NCBI RefSeq assembly: GCF_900105325.1
Contig: NZ_FNSU01000003.1
Span: forward strand, 3,547,501 to 3,611,500
Direction: 5' to 3'
Origin: Pseudomonas marginalis
Lineage (GTDB): Bacteria > Pseudomonadota > Gammaproteobacteria > Pseudomonadales > Pseudomonadaceae
Length of the DNA stretch: 64,000 bases
A program made the position numbers and the translations under genes. Below the pieces are notes generated by a model that saw only the letters and a program-made list of their open reading frames with translations, was not told the DNA's origin and did not search any database. Below are positions 8,802 to 17,317 of this stretch, one piece after another. The stretch's first letter is position 1, and the number at the start of each line of letters is the position of its first letter.

Positions 8802-9722
8802 ATGCCTTTGCCATTGATCTACCACGATGACTACAGCCCTGAGTTCCCGGCAGACCACCGGTTCCCCATGGACAAGTTCCGCCTGCTGCGTGACCACCTG
8901 GTGGCCAGCGGCCTGACCGAGGACAGCCAATTGCTGCGCCCATCGTTGTGCCCACCGGAGATTCTGGCCCTCGCCCATGAACCTGGGTATATCGAACGCT
9001 ACATGAGCGGCGAGTTGTCCCGCGAAGACCAACGGCGCCTTGGCCTGCCCTGGAGCGAAGCCCTGGCCCGGCGCACCGTGCGCGCGGTCGGCGGCTCGAT
9101 CCTGGCGGCGGAGCAGGCGCTGGAACATGGCCTGGCCTGCCACCTGGCGGGCGGTACCCACCACGCCCACTACGACTACCCGGCGGGCTTTTGCATCTTC
9201 AATGACCTGGCGGTGATCAGCCATTACCTGCTGGCCAGCGGCCGGGTCAACCGCGTGCTGATCTTCGACTGCGACGTGCACCAGGGCGACGGCACCGCGC
9301 GCATCCTCCACGACATGCCGGATGCAATCACCGTGTCCCTGCACTGCGAAAAGAACTTCCCTGCGCGCAAAGCCCAGAGCGATTGGGACATCCCGCTGCC
9401 CATGGGCATGGGCGATGCCGACTACCTCACGGTGGTGGACGACGCCCTCAACTACCTGCTGCCGCTCTACCAGCCGGACCTGGTGCTCTACGACGCCGGC
9501 GTCGATGTGCACAAGGATGACGCCCTCGGTTACCTCAAGCTGACAGACGCAGGCGTGGCCGCCCGCGATGAAAGCGTGATGCGCCATTGCCTGGGCCGCG
9601 ACATCCCGGTGATGGGCGTGATCGGTGGCGGCTACAGCAAGGATCGCCCGGCCCTGGCCCGCCGCCACGGGATCCTGCACCACAGCGCGCAGCGGGTGTG
9701 GACGTCATCAGGGTGTCATTGA
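8802..9722 (+). CDS. histone-deacetylase-like (HDAC family) zinc amidohydrolase
   Basis: 306 residues from ATG 8802 (MPLPLIYHDDYSPEF). Seen: class II/IV-type HDAC features: GGTHHAH at 117-123 (active-site His pair), D156/D158/H160 in DCDVHQGDG (zinc and potassium ligands), and YDAGVDVHKDD with the last zinc Asp. Bacterial members deacetylate acetylpolyamines, acetoin-related or unknown amides. Cytoplasmic. Divergent from the acetyltransferase operon with about 75 bp between starts, so acetylation and deacetylation genes share a promoter region. Confidence 0.9.
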   Translation: MPLPLIYHDDYSPEFPADHRFPMDKFRLLRDHLVASGLTEDSQLLRPSLCPPEILALAHEPGYIERYMSGELSREDQRRLGLPWSEALARRTVRAVGGSILAAEQALEHGLACHLAGGTHHAHYDYPAGFCIFNDLAVISHYLLASGRVNRVLIFDCDVHQGDGTARILHDMPDAITVSLHCEKNFPARKAQSDWDIPLPMGMGDADYLTVVDDALNYLLPLYQPDLVLYDAGVDVHKDDALGYLKLTDAGVAARDESVMRHCLGRDIPVMGVIGGGYSKDRPALARRHGILHHSAQRVWTSSGCH

Positions 9723-9759
9723 AGTGTGGGCGTTACCCACAATGCCTGTGGAACGGCCT

Positions 9760-9768
9760 GTGGATAAC
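9760..9768 (-). promoter_or_regulatory. DnaA box (perfect TTATCCACA)
   Basis: Reads TGTGGATAA on the plus strand, in the gap between the HDAC-like gene and the flavoprotein gene. Confidence 0.6.
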
Positions 9769-9893
9769 TTGAGCGTAAGCGTCTGAAAGCCTGCATCCGT
9801 ATAGCCTGTAGGAAGCTGTACGTTTTTTGATCAGGCAGCGCCGCGCGCCTCGGGTAGAATGCTCGGCCTATTTCCGCGATCGTAGCCCTGCCC

Positions 9894-11120
9894 ATGCCCG
9901 ATATTTCCTCTCGACACGTCACCATCATCGGCGGTGGCCCTGCCGGGCTGATGGCCGCCGAAGTCTTGAGCCTGGCCGGGGTGCGAGTAGACCTGTACGA
10001 CGGCATGCCCTCGGTGGGGCGCAAATTCCTGCTGGCGGGCGTGGGCGGCATGAACATCACCCACTCCGAAGCGTACCCCGCGTTCCTGTCGCGCTACGCC
10101 GAGCGTGCCGCGAATATGGCGCCGATGCTGCGCGGGTTTGGGGCCGAGGCGTTGTGCGAGTGGATTCATGGTCTGGGTATTCAAACCTTTGTCGGCACCT
10201 CCGGTCGTGTATTTCCTACCGATATGAAAGCCGCCCCGCTATTACGTGCCTGGCTCAAACGCCTGCGCGACCAGGGTGTGGTTATCCACACCCGGCACCG
10301 TTGGGTGGGCTGGAATGCCGAGGGTGATTTACTTATCCACAGCCCGGACGGCGAAAAAGTTGTTCACAGCGATGCTGTGCTGTTGGCCTTGGGCGGCGGC
10401 AGTTGGTCGCGCCTGGGTTCCGACGGCGCCTGGCTCAAGCTGCTGGAGGATAAAGGCGTGCCTTACGTGGCACTGCAACCCAGCAATTGCGGCTTCGAGG
10501 TGTCGGCCTGGAGTGAATTGATGGTCAGCAAATTCGCCGGCGCACCGTTGAAAAACGTCGCCATTGGCCTGGGGGATGACAAGCCGCGACTCGGCGAATG
10601 CGTGATCACCGCCACCGGTATCGAGGGCAGTTTGATCTACGCGCTGTCGGCGCCGATTCGTGAGGCGATCAACCGTAATGGCTCGGCGACGGTGCATATC
10701 GATTTGCTGCCGAGCAAGCCATTGGACAAGGTCCAGGCCGCCTTGACCAAGCCGCGTGGCTCACGCTCGATGAGCAAGCATTTGCACAGTCAATTGGGCC
10801 TCGATGGGGTCAAGGCGGCGCTGCTGCGCGAGTTGGCACCCGCCGAACACTTCAACGACCCGGCGCAGTTGGCGGGGGCTATCAAGGCGTTGCCGCTGAC
10901 AGTAGTGAAGACACGGCCGATGGATGAAGCCATCAGCACCGCAGGCGGTGTGCCCTTTGAGGCGTTGGATGAGCGGCTGATGCTCAAGCAATTGCCGGGG
11001 GTGTTTTGTGCGGGGGAGATGCTGGACTGGGAAGCGCCGACCGGGGGGTATTTGCTGACGGGGTGTTTTGCCAGTGGCAGAGCGGCTGGGCGGGGGATGT
11101 TGGAGTGGCTCAACCGCTGA
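9894..11120 (+). CDS. BaiN/HI0933-like NAD(P)/FAD-dependent oxidoreductase (TIGR03862 type)
   Basis: 408 residues. Seen: N-terminal FAD-binding GGGPAG (about 13-18) with the Rossmann-ending acidic LYDG, GRKFLLAGVGGMNITHSE typical of the HI0933 (YhiN/BaiN) family, and a C-terminal FAD segment CAGEMLDWEAPTGGYLLTGCFASGRAAG. Family members are soluble flavoproteins of largely unknown substrate; the Pseudomonas branch is the PP_4765 type. Start ATG 9894 follows GTAGCCCTGCCC, a weak ribosome site. Two perfect DnaA boxes lie inside the coding sequence and one upstream (see findings). Confidence 0.85.
   Translation: MPDISSRHVTIIGGGPAGLMAAEVLSLAGVRVDLYDGMPSVGRKFLLAGVGGMNITHSEAYPAFLSRYAERAANMAPMLRGFGAEALCEWIHGLGIQTFVGTSGRVFPTDMKAAPLLRAWLKRLRDQGVVIHTRHRWVGWNAEGDLLIHSPDGEKVVHSDAVLLALGGGSWSRLGSDGAWLKLLEDKGVPYVALQPSNCGFEVSAWSELMVSKFAGAPLKNVAIGLGDDKPRLGECVITATGIEGSLIYALSAPIREAINRNGSATVHIDLLPSKPLDKVQAALTKPRGSRSMSKHLHSQLGLDGVKAALLRELAPAEHFNDPAQLAGAIKALPLTVVKTRPMDEAISTAGGVPFEALDERLMLKQLPGVFCAGEMLDWEAPTGGYLLTGCFASGRAAGRGMLEWLNR
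10282..10290 (+). promoter_or_regulatory. DnaA box (perfect TTATCCACA), intragenic
   Basis: Perfect 9-mer inside the flavoprotein gene, 51 bp before a second copy. Confidence 0.55.
10333..10341 (+). promoter_or_regulatory. DnaA box (perfect TTATCCACA), intragenic
   Basis: Third perfect copy, same orientation as the previous one, in the flavoprotein gene. Confidence 0.55.
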
Positions 11121-11140
11121 GATCTGCGGTGGATTCAAAG

Positions 11141-11218
11141 CCGCCATCGGGGGCAAGCCCCCACAGTTTGATTTGTGAATACATTCAAAATGTGGGAGGG
11201 GCTTGCCCCCGATGAGGC
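11141..11218. repeat. REPIN (GGGGGCTTGCCCCC class)
   Basis: Left arm about 11144-11162 (CATCGGGGGCAAGCCCCCAC) and right arm about 11191-11216 (TGTGGGAGGGGCTTGCCCCC then GATG) face each other. It fills the gap between the convergent flavoprotein and rhlE genes and may stop transcription from both. Confidence 0.85.
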
Positions 11219-11237
11219 CATCAGCCACCCCGCAAAA

Positions 11238-12575
11238 TCACTTCTTCTTACGCGGCCCGGTATTAAACACCGGCACCTTACGCACCGGCTTGATCGAAGG
11301 CTCCGACGGCGCCACTTCACCACTGTCCACCCACTTGCCGAGGTTGCGTTTACCACCGCCACCACCGGACGCCTTGGGCTTCTTCGGTTTTTTCGGCTTC
11401 TTCACCACCTGACCGCTGGCATCGGTATCCGGCACGCGGTGTTCCGGCTCGAAATCCTGTTCCATCTTGCGGGTCAAGGTCTGGCGGGTCAGCATCTCGA
11501 TGGCCGACAGCATGTTGACTTCATCGGCGCACACCAGGGAAATCGCCTCACCGGTGTTACCCGCGCGACCGGTCCGGCCGATGCGGTGGATGTAGTCCTC
11601 CGCCACGATCGGCAGGTCGAAGTTGACCACCAGCGGCAGGTCTTCGATATCCAGGCCACGGGCCGCTACATCGGTGGCGACCAGGATCTGCACTTCGCTC
11701 GATTTGAAACGGTCCAGCGCGCGCTGGCGCGTGGCTTGCGGCTTGTCGCCATGGATGCCATCGGCGTTGATGCCCAGGCCCTGCAACTTATCCACCAGCG
11801 CATCCACGCCGTTACGGGTCTTGGCAAACACCAGCACCTGCTTCCAGCGGCCTTTGCGCATCAGGTGCACAAACAGCTCCGCCTTGCGCTTCTTGTCCAC
11901 CGGCACTACCCATTGCTTGACGGTGTTGGCGGCGACGTTACGCGGGCTGACTTCGATGGTCAGCGGGTCGTTGAGCATCTGCCCGGCCAGCAGGCGAATG
12001 TCATCGGAGAAGGTCGCGGAGAACAGTAACGTCTGGCGCTTTTTCGGCAGCATGCGGTAGATGTTCGCCAGTTCTTCGGAGAAGCCCAGGTCGAGCATGC
12101 GGTCGGCTTCGTCCAGCACCAGGGTTTGCAGCTGGTTGAGTTTCAGCGCGTTCTGGCGGAACAGGTCGATCAGGCGGCCCGGCGTGGCGACCAGTATGTC
12201 GACGCCCTTGCGCAGCTTCATCATCTGCGGGTTGATGCTCACTCCGCCGTACACCGCGTAGGTGGTGAGCGGCAGGTGCTGGGCGTATTCGGCAACGCTG
12301 GCGTGAACCTGCTCGGCCAGCTCACGGGTCGGGCACAGGATCAGCGCGCGCGCCGAGTTGGCGGCGACTTTCGGCCCTTCCATGGTCAGCAGTTGCAGCA
12401 GCGGCACGGCGAAACCGGCGGTCTTGCCGGTGCCGGTCTGGGCCGCGGCCATCAGGTCGCGACCGGCGAGCACCGCCGGAATGGCTTGCGCCTGCACCGG
12501 CGTCGGGGTCTGGTAGCCGAGCGTCTCAAGGGCGCGCAGCAAGGGTTCGATCAGGCCAAGTGTGGCGAAAGTCAT
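11238..12575 (-). CDS. rhlE: DEAD-box ATP-dependent RNA helicase, RhlE type
   Basis: 445 residues. Unwinds structured RNA in ribosome assembly and mRNA turnover. Seen: Q-motif region near 25, AQTGTGKT (motif I) at 45-52, PTRELAEQ (Ia), TPGRL (Ib), DEAD at 155-158, SAT at 186-188, and HRIGRTGRAG (VI) near 335. From about residue 385 a basic, low-complexity tail rich in KKPKKPK and GGGGG follows, ending PRKKK, suited to RNA binding. Start ATG 12575 gives the canonical TFATLGL opening. RhlE paralogues are several in Pseudomonas, so the exact orthologue is not certain. Confidence 0.9.
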   Translation of the reverse strand: MTFATLGLIEPLLRALETLGYQTPTPVQAQAIPAVLAGRDLMAAAQTGTGKTAGFAVPLLQLLTMEGPKVAANSARALILCPTRELAEQVHASVAEYAQHLPLTTYAVYGGVSINPQMMKLRKGVDILVATPGRLIDLFRQNALKLNQLQTLVLDEADRMLDLGFSEELANIYRMLPKKRQTLLFSATFSDDIRLLAGQMLNDPLTIEVSPRNVAANTVKQWVVPVDKKRKAELFVHLMRKGRWKQVLVFAKTRNGVDALVDKLQGLGINADGIHGDKPQATRQRALDRFKSSEVQILVATDVAARGLDIEDLPLVVNFDLPIVAEDYIHRIGRTGRAGNTGEAISLVCADEVNMLSAIEMLTRQTLTRKMEQDFEPEHRVPDTDASGQVVKKPKKPKKPKASGGGGGKRNLGKWVDSGEVAPSEPSIKPVRKVPVFNTGPRKKK

Positions 12576-12623
12576 GTAGTTACCGTAGGAAAAATTCAGC
12601 GCAAGGGCGTAATGCGCGGCAGT

Positions 12624-13520
12624 TTACCTTATTTCCGGCTTGGGCTTTCGCCACTGGGGCAGGCTGATCAACAGCACGGCGCTGATAATCACCAGCATGG
12701 CCAGGGCCTCTTCCAGACCGATGGTCTCGCCGATGAACACAATCCCCAGCAACACTGCGACGGCGGGGTTGACGTAGGCATAGCTGGTCGCGGCTGCCGG
12801 GCGTACGTGCTTGAGCAGGTACATATAGGCGTTGAAGGCGATGATCGAGCCGAACACGGCCAGGTAAGCCAGGGCCAGCCAGCCTTCCAGCGGCGGCATG
12901 GCTTGCAGGCGCTCACCGGTCAGCGCGCTGGCGATCAACAGTGTCACCCCGGCCACCAGCATTTCTGCGGCACTGGCCATAGCGCCCGGCGGCAACGGCA
13001 GGCGCCGACTCCACACCGAACCAAACGCCCACGACGCTGCTGCAAACAACAACAAAGCAGCGCCCATGGGGCTCGACTGCAATGTGCTGCCCATGTTGAG
13101 CATGGCGATACCGATCATGCCCAGGATCACCCCGGCCCATTCCAGCCGGGTATTGCGCGCGCCCCAGAAATACCCACACAGCAAGGTGAACAACGGCACG
13201 GTCGCCACCGCCAGCGCCGCCACGCCGGACGACACTCCAGTGTGCTCGGCCACACTCACCGCGCCATTGCCGAAGGTCAGCAGCAAAATACCGATCTTGG
13301 CAGCGGCCTTCCACTGCTCCCAGGTCGGCGCCGGCGCCCCACGCCAACGCAAAAAGCCATACATCGCCGCACCCGCCAGCAAAAAGCGAATGCCGCCCAG
13401 CATCAGCGGTGGCCAGTATTCAACGCCGATGCGAATAACCAGGTAGGTGGAACCCCAAATCACATACAGTGCAAAAAAGGCGGCGATCAACGGTAAGGGA
13501 AAGCGACGTGTGCCAGGCAT
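12624..13520 (-). CDS. YedA-like EamA-family exporter
   Basis: 298 residues, ten predicted helices in two EamA repeats. Seen: opening PLIAAFFALYVIWGSTYLVIRIG, in which the GSTYLVIR stretch is typical of the YedA/RhtA group of amino-acid or metabolite exporters, and ILLGMIGIAMLNMGS in the middle. Inner membrane. It is divergent from an Lrp/AsnC-family regulator (start 13682), a common arrangement where the regulator controls an amino-acid exporter; that link is inferred. Confidence 0.8.
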   Translation of the reverse strand: MPGTRRFPLPLIAAFFALYVIWGSTYLVIRIGVEYWPPLMLGGIRFLLAGAAMYGFLRWRGAPAPTWEQWKAAAKIGILLLTFGNGAVSVAEHTGVSSGVAALAVATVPLFTLLCGYFWGARNTRLEWAGVILGMIGIAMLNMGSTLQSSPMGAALLLFAAASWAFGSVWSRRLPLPPGAMASAAEMLVAGVTLLIASALTGERLQAMPPLEGWLALAYLAVFGSIIAFNAYMYLLKHVRPAAATSYAYVNPAVAVLLGIVFIGETIGLEEALAMLVIISAVLLISLPQWRKPKPEIR

Positions 13521-13681
13521 TGGGCGGCTCGAAGGCAGAGATAAGAGAGGCTTATTCTAAAAAGGCAGGTTGTTAAACATAAGTTACAAAACCTGTTTAA
13601 ACCGCCCATACACTTTTCAAAACATGGTTATGAGGGCTATAAACCATGCTTTCGAAAGCCACGCGCAACTGGAGCCTTCCG

Positions 13682-14143
13682 ATGGACAAATACGACCGCA
13701 TGCTCCTCAGCGCCCTGCTCGAAGACGGCCGCGCCTCCTACGCGCAACTGGCCCGCACGGTAAACCTCTCCGCCCCCGCCGTGGCCGAACGCGTGGCCAA
13801 GCTGGAAGCCAGCGGGGTGATCACCGGGTACCAGGCCAAGGTGGATTTTTCGAAAGTGGGCTTGCCGATTCAGTGCGTGATCGAACTGCGGCTGACCAAC
13901 CACGGCAACCAGAAGGTCTATGACGCACTGGCCGAAATCCCGGAGTTGACCGAATGCCACCGGGTAACGGGCGATCCGTGCGTGATCATGCAAGCGGCGG
14001 TGGGCTCGATGCCGGAGTTGGAGAACTTGATCAATCGGCTGGCGAAATTCGGGTTCAGCAAGACCTCGATCATTTTGTCGAGCGCGATCGAGCGGCGGGT
14101 GCCGTTGGGGCAGTTGGAGGTCAATGGCAAAACGGTTGCCTGA
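13682..14143 (+). CDS. Lrp/AsnC-family transcriptional regulator
   Basis: 153 residues from ATG 13682 (MDKYDRMLLSALLEDGR), with GGAG 8 nt upstream; the 12-codon extension in the frame lacks a ribosome site. Seen: N-terminal helix-turn-helix at about 18-48 (ASYAQLARTVNLSAPAVAERV) and C-terminal RAM/AsnC ligand domain with HRVTGDPCVIMQAAV. Such regulators form octamers and answer to amino acids. The divergent YedA-like exporter is its likely target. Followed by a cluster of REP sequences, not by another gene on this strand. Confidence 0.9.
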   Translation: MDKYDRMLLSALLEDGRASYAQLARTVNLSAPAVAERVAKLEASGVITGYQAKVDFSKVGLPIQCVIELRLTNHGNQKVYDALAEIPELTECHRVTGDPCVIMQAAVGSMPELENLINRLAKFGFSKTSIILSSAIERRVPLGQLEVNGKTVA

Positions 14144-14198
14144 TCTACCGCCATCGGGGCATGGGTATCTACACAACCTTCCAGACCCTGACAAATCT

Positions 14199-14336
14199 CC
14201 CTGTGGCGAGCGGGCTTGTCCCGCGTTGGGCTGCGAAGCAGCCCCAAAACCAGCCTCTACAGAGTGTCTGATACACCGCGTTCTTCTCTACTGGGGCTGC
14301 TACGCAGCCCAACGCGGGACAAGCCCGCTCACCACA
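14199..14336. repeat. large inverted repeat, REPIN of a different class
   Basis: Left arm 14199-14249 (GTGGCGAGCGGGCTTGTCCC, then GCGTTGGGCTGCGAAGCAGC) and right arm 14291-14336 are near-perfect inverses, each itself containing two small hairpins. Two nested palindromes per arm distinguish it from the other REPs here. Confidence 0.85.
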
Positions 14337-14394
14337 ACAGCTCTATCTGCCGGGCGTTGAGCGTTGAGCCAAAGTTGTTTAGATACCTATGTCC

Positions 14395-14423
14395 ATCGGG
14401 AGCAAGCCCCCTCCCACATTTTT
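14395..14423. repeat. single REP (GGGAGCAAGCCCCCTCCCAC)
   Basis: Lone REP palindrome just downstream of the exonuclease gene on the other strand; could serve as its 3' hairpin. Confidence 0.7.
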
Positions 14424-14441
14424 TTGAACGGCGTTGTTCTG

Positions 14442-15053
14442 TCAGAACCCGCGATGCTTCTTAAGATGCTCATTGATCTTCGCCGCCGGCACTTTCTGCA
14501 AGGTGCACAGCAGGTCGTGGGACAGTTCGCGCAAGCCATGGGTACGCCGCAGTTCCTGGGCCAGGTGCGCCGTGAGGTTGGCGGCCATTTCCGCATCCGC
14601 CAGCGCGCGGTGGGCCTGGCCAGTGTGGGGCAGTTTCGCGTAGGCGTTGAGGGTGCCGAGCTTGTGGTTGGGCGCAGCCGGCATCAGGCGGCGGGCCAGC
14701 AGCAGGGAGCAGGCGAATTTTTGCAGGCGGGTGCGGCGGATCAAGCCCAGTTCGAAATCCCAGAACTTCTGGTCGAACGCGGCGTTGTGCGCCATCAGCG
14801 GCGTGGTGCCGACGAATTCGTTGACTTCGTTCATCACCCGCTCGGCCGGCGGGGCGCTGCGCAGCATGGCGTTGCTGATGCCGGTGAGTTGCTCGATAAA
14901 ACCGGGCACGCGCACACCGGCGTTCATCAGGCTCTGGTAGCGGTCCACGATCTGGCCGCGCTCGAGGATAACCACCGCGATTTCCGTGGCCCGGCAGTGG
15001 CTGCTCGGGGTGATGCCGGTGGTTTCAAAGTCGATGACCGCTATACGTTCCAA
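14442..15053 (-). CDS. DnaQ-like 3'-5' exonuclease
   Basis: 203 residues from a proposed TTG at 15053 (LERIAVIDFETTG). Seen: ExoI DFETTG (about 8-13), ExoII in MAHNAAFDQKF, and ExoIII HRALADAEM, so all four DEDDh acidic residues and the His are present. Acts on DNA or RNA 3' ends in the cytoplasm; exact role unknown. Longer starts up to 15149 would overlap the NYN gene and begin with low-quality sequence. The TTG is preceded by GGAGTTGGAACAGG, an acceptable ribosome site. Follows the NYN nuclease gene by 46 bp on the same strand. Confidence 0.8.
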   Translation of the reverse strand: MERIAVIDFETTGITPSSHCRATEIAVVILERGQIVDRYQSLMNAGVRVPGFIEQLTGISNAMLRSAPPAERVMNEVNEFVGTTPLMAHNAAFDQKFWDFELGLIRRTRLQKFACSLLLARRLMPAAPNHKLGTLNAYAKLPHTGQAHRALADAEMAANLTAHLAQELRRTHGLRELSHDLLCTLQKVPAAKINEHLKKHRGF

Positions 15054-15099
15054 ACCTGTTCCAACTCCGTCTAACCCTTTATTTATTAAGCCGCTGTGC

Positions 15100-15576
15100 T
15101 TATTTGAGCAGCAACGCGCCTTCGATCGGCACGTAGCGGCTGGCGGCACGTATCAATGAGTTGGCCGTCAGCCCCGGTACACCGTAGGCCACGGCTTCGA
15201 CGCCGTGCTTGTGGATGATGCGGTCGAGCAGCATGTCGAAATCGCCGTCACCGGAGGCCAGCACAATTTCGTCGACGTGGTCGGCGGCGTCCATGATGTC
15301 GATGGTGATGCCCACGTCCCAGTCACCCTTGGCCGAACCGTCGCTGCGCTGGATATACGGCTTGAGCTTTACCGTGAACCCCAGGTTGCGCAGGATCTGC
15401 TGGAACTGCTGCTGCTTGCTGTCACCGCGGTCGATGGCATACGCATAGGCCTCGACGATCTGCCCACGCGAACTGATATCAGCCCACAGGGCGGCGTAGT
15501 TGAAATGGCAACCATAGGCCTGGCGGACGGTGTAGTAGAGGTTTTGTACATCGGCGAACACTGCAATTTTCTTCAC
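15100..15576 (-). CDS. NYN-domain (LabA/DUF88) nuclease-like protein
   Basis: 158 residues. Seen: PIN-like fold motifs of the NYN family: FADVQNLYY (first acidic residue, Asp9), KGDWDVGITIDIMD (central acidic pair) and LASGDGDFDMLLD (last acidic cluster), then VEAVAYGVPG. NYN proteins are probable RNases. Cytoplasmic. Probably cotranscribed with the exonuclease below it, giving a two-nuclease unit; targets unknown. Confidence 0.85.
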   Translation of the reverse strand: MKKIAVFADVQNLYYTVRQAYGCHFNYAALWADISSRGQIVEAYAYAIDRGDSKQQQFQQILRNLGFTVKLKPYIQRSDGSAKGDWDVGITIDIMDAADHVDEIVLASGDGDFDMLLDRIIHKHGVEAVAYGVPGLTANSLIRAASRYVPIEGALLLK

Positions 15577-15693
15577 CGCACTTCCCCATGACAGCCAGGC
15601 GCCAGGGCCCGGAAAGGGTGCCAGTATGCCAGCCGCGAGAAGGTTGCCGGGAAAAATCAGACCGGGGCGGCTCAGCGCCCCGGGCCGGAAGGG

Positions 15694-16437
15694 TCAGACA
15701 AAGGAATCGTCGTCGCCGAAGGAAGAGGAATCGTCGGAATAGTCGCTGTCGGCAAAGCTGTCCGAGGCATTGTCGCTGCCCCAGCTGTCATTGCCGGCGA
15801 ACTTCTGGTCATCGTTGCCCCAGTTGCCGTTGTCACTGGCGGGCGCCGGCTCTTCACGGATGATCTCTTCCACCACCTGCGGCTGTTGCGAGTTGTGGTT
15901 GAACAGGCTGCTGATGCCTTCGGCCAGCAACACACCACCGGCCACGCCCGCGGCGGTTTTCATCGCGCCACCGAGGAATCCGCTGCCAATGGGCGCGGCG
16001 GCAGGTTGCTGCGGCTGCTGATAGTTCTGTTGCGGCGCTGGCTGGCCAAAGGACGGCCGCGCCGGTTCACGCCAGCCGCCGCCGGAAGAGGCCGGAGCGG
16101 TCTGGGCCGGTTGCGGATCACGGGAACCGCCGCCAAAGATGCTCGACAGGAAACCACCGCCGCTCGCCGGGGCCGCTTGTGCGGACTTGGCCCGCTGCAA
16201 CTCATCCTGCAATTGCTGGATCTGCTGCGCCTGTTGCTTGTTCTGCGCGTCGAGACTCTTGAGCGCGTGTTCCTGAACAAGGATCGACTGGGTCATGTAG
16301 TACCCGGCGGCCGGTTGGCGAGTCATATGCTCCTTGATCCGCGCTTCGGCCTGGGCGTCGCGGGGGGCTGAGTCCGTTTCGGCTTGCTGCAACCGTGAAA
16401 ACAGTCCATCGATCAGGGTTTGCTCTTCGCTGTTCAT
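15694..16437 (-). CDS. DUF2076 family periplasmic/ABC-type helper protein
   Basis: 247 residues. Seen: helical N-terminus MNSEEQTLIDGLFSRLQQAE, YYMTQSILVQEHALKSL and a glutamine-rich coiled coil at about 60-90, a proline/alanine/glutamine linker, a hydrophobic glycine-rich segment FLGGAMKTAAGVAGGVLLAEGI near 165, and an acidic serine/aspartate tail (DDSSSFGDDDSFV). This layout matches DUF2076. Function unknown. No lipobox or cleavable signal seen. Confidence 0.85.
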   Translation of the reverse strand: MNSEEQTLIDGLFSRLQQAETDSAPRDAQAEARIKEHMTRQPAAGYYMTQSILVQEHALKSLDAQNKQQAQQIQQLQDELQRAKSAQAAPASGGGFLSSIFGGGSRDPQPAQTAPASSGGGWREPARPSFGQPAPQQNYQQPQQPAAAPIGSGFLGGAMKTAAGVAGGVLLAEGISSLFNHNSQQPQVVEEIIREEPAPASDNGNWGNDDQKFAGNDSWGSDNASDSFADSDYSDDSSSFGDDDSFV

Positions 16438-16608
16438 GGCGACCTCGTTAGATTGCCGGTAGAAATCGTGGCCTTGCCTGTGATCAGGCCAGGTGCTTAA
16501 CCGTTATGGGGGTGTTACGAGTTGTTTCAATGGTCTTTACTCAAGGTTTACATTTGCTTACCGCTGGCCATGATCGGTTAAAGTGTTGCCCTTGCTTTCA
16601 GGCCTGCG

Positions 16609-17277
16609 ATGAACCCGATGAATCCGTTAGACGTATTGCGTGACTCCTTCCGTTTTACCCGAGGTAACCTGGGCGCAATCGTCCAACTGTGCCTGCCATT
16701 GGTGATCCTCGAAGCCCTGTTGCAACAGCTGCTCGACCACACGCTCGGCGCGGATGCGTTCCCCGGCTACAGCGTGGTGGTGGGCTTGCTGGTGTACCCG
16801 CTGTACACCGGTGCCTTGATCCTGTTTCTCGACGCCCGCACCCGTGGCGAGTCGCCGCGCACCAAGGACATCTGGGCCATGGCCCTGACCCTGTGGCCGC
16901 GCTTCGCCCTGCTGACCGCCATGAGTACCCTCCTGATTCTGCTAGGCCTGTCGCTGTATTTCCTGCCGGGCCTGTGGCTGATGGTGGTGTTGGCGTTCGC
17001 CGAGTACCTGCTGGTATTGCGCGGCATGCCGGCGCTGGAGGCGATGAAGGAAAGTCTGCGCCTGACCCGTGGGCATTTCTGGCGAATCCTGGTGTGCCTG
17101 CTGTGTGTCATGACGCCCCTGTGGCTGCTCAAGGGCGCCAGCGTCGCGGCCTATCCCAACCCCGCGCCGTTGCTGGGGCTGTTGATGGACAGCGCCCACA
17201 GCTTCCTGCAACTGTTCACCAGCGTGGTGCTGTTCCGTTTATTCATGCTGATCGGTGGCGATGCCGACGCGCGGTGA
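16609..17277 (+). CDS. yciC: YciC/UPF0259 family inner-membrane protein
   Basis: 222 residues, about six predicted helices. Seen: opening NPLDVLRDSFRFTRGNLGAIVQL and mid-protein ALEAMKESLRLTRGHFWRILV, the repeated 'SxRxTRGnxxxI' elements of this family (two halves). Function unknown; Pseudomonas members are conserved. Overlaps nothing and is followed 40 bp later by the EEP hydrolase gene, probably in one operon. Confidence 0.8.
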   Translation: MNPMNPLDVLRDSFRFTRGNLGAIVQLCLPLVILEALLQQLLDHTLGADAFPGYSVVVGLLVYPLYTGALILFLDARTRGESPRTKDIWAMALTLWPRFALLTAMSTLLILLGLSLYFLPGLWLMVVLAFAEYLLVLRGMPALEAMKESLRLTRGHFWRILVCLLCVMTPLWLLKGASVAAYPNPAPLLGLLMDSAHSFLQLFTSVVLFRLFMLIGGDADAR

Positions 17278-17317
17278 TATGCTCCACGCCACTCCTGAAA
17301 CGCCATAAGCCGAGCCG

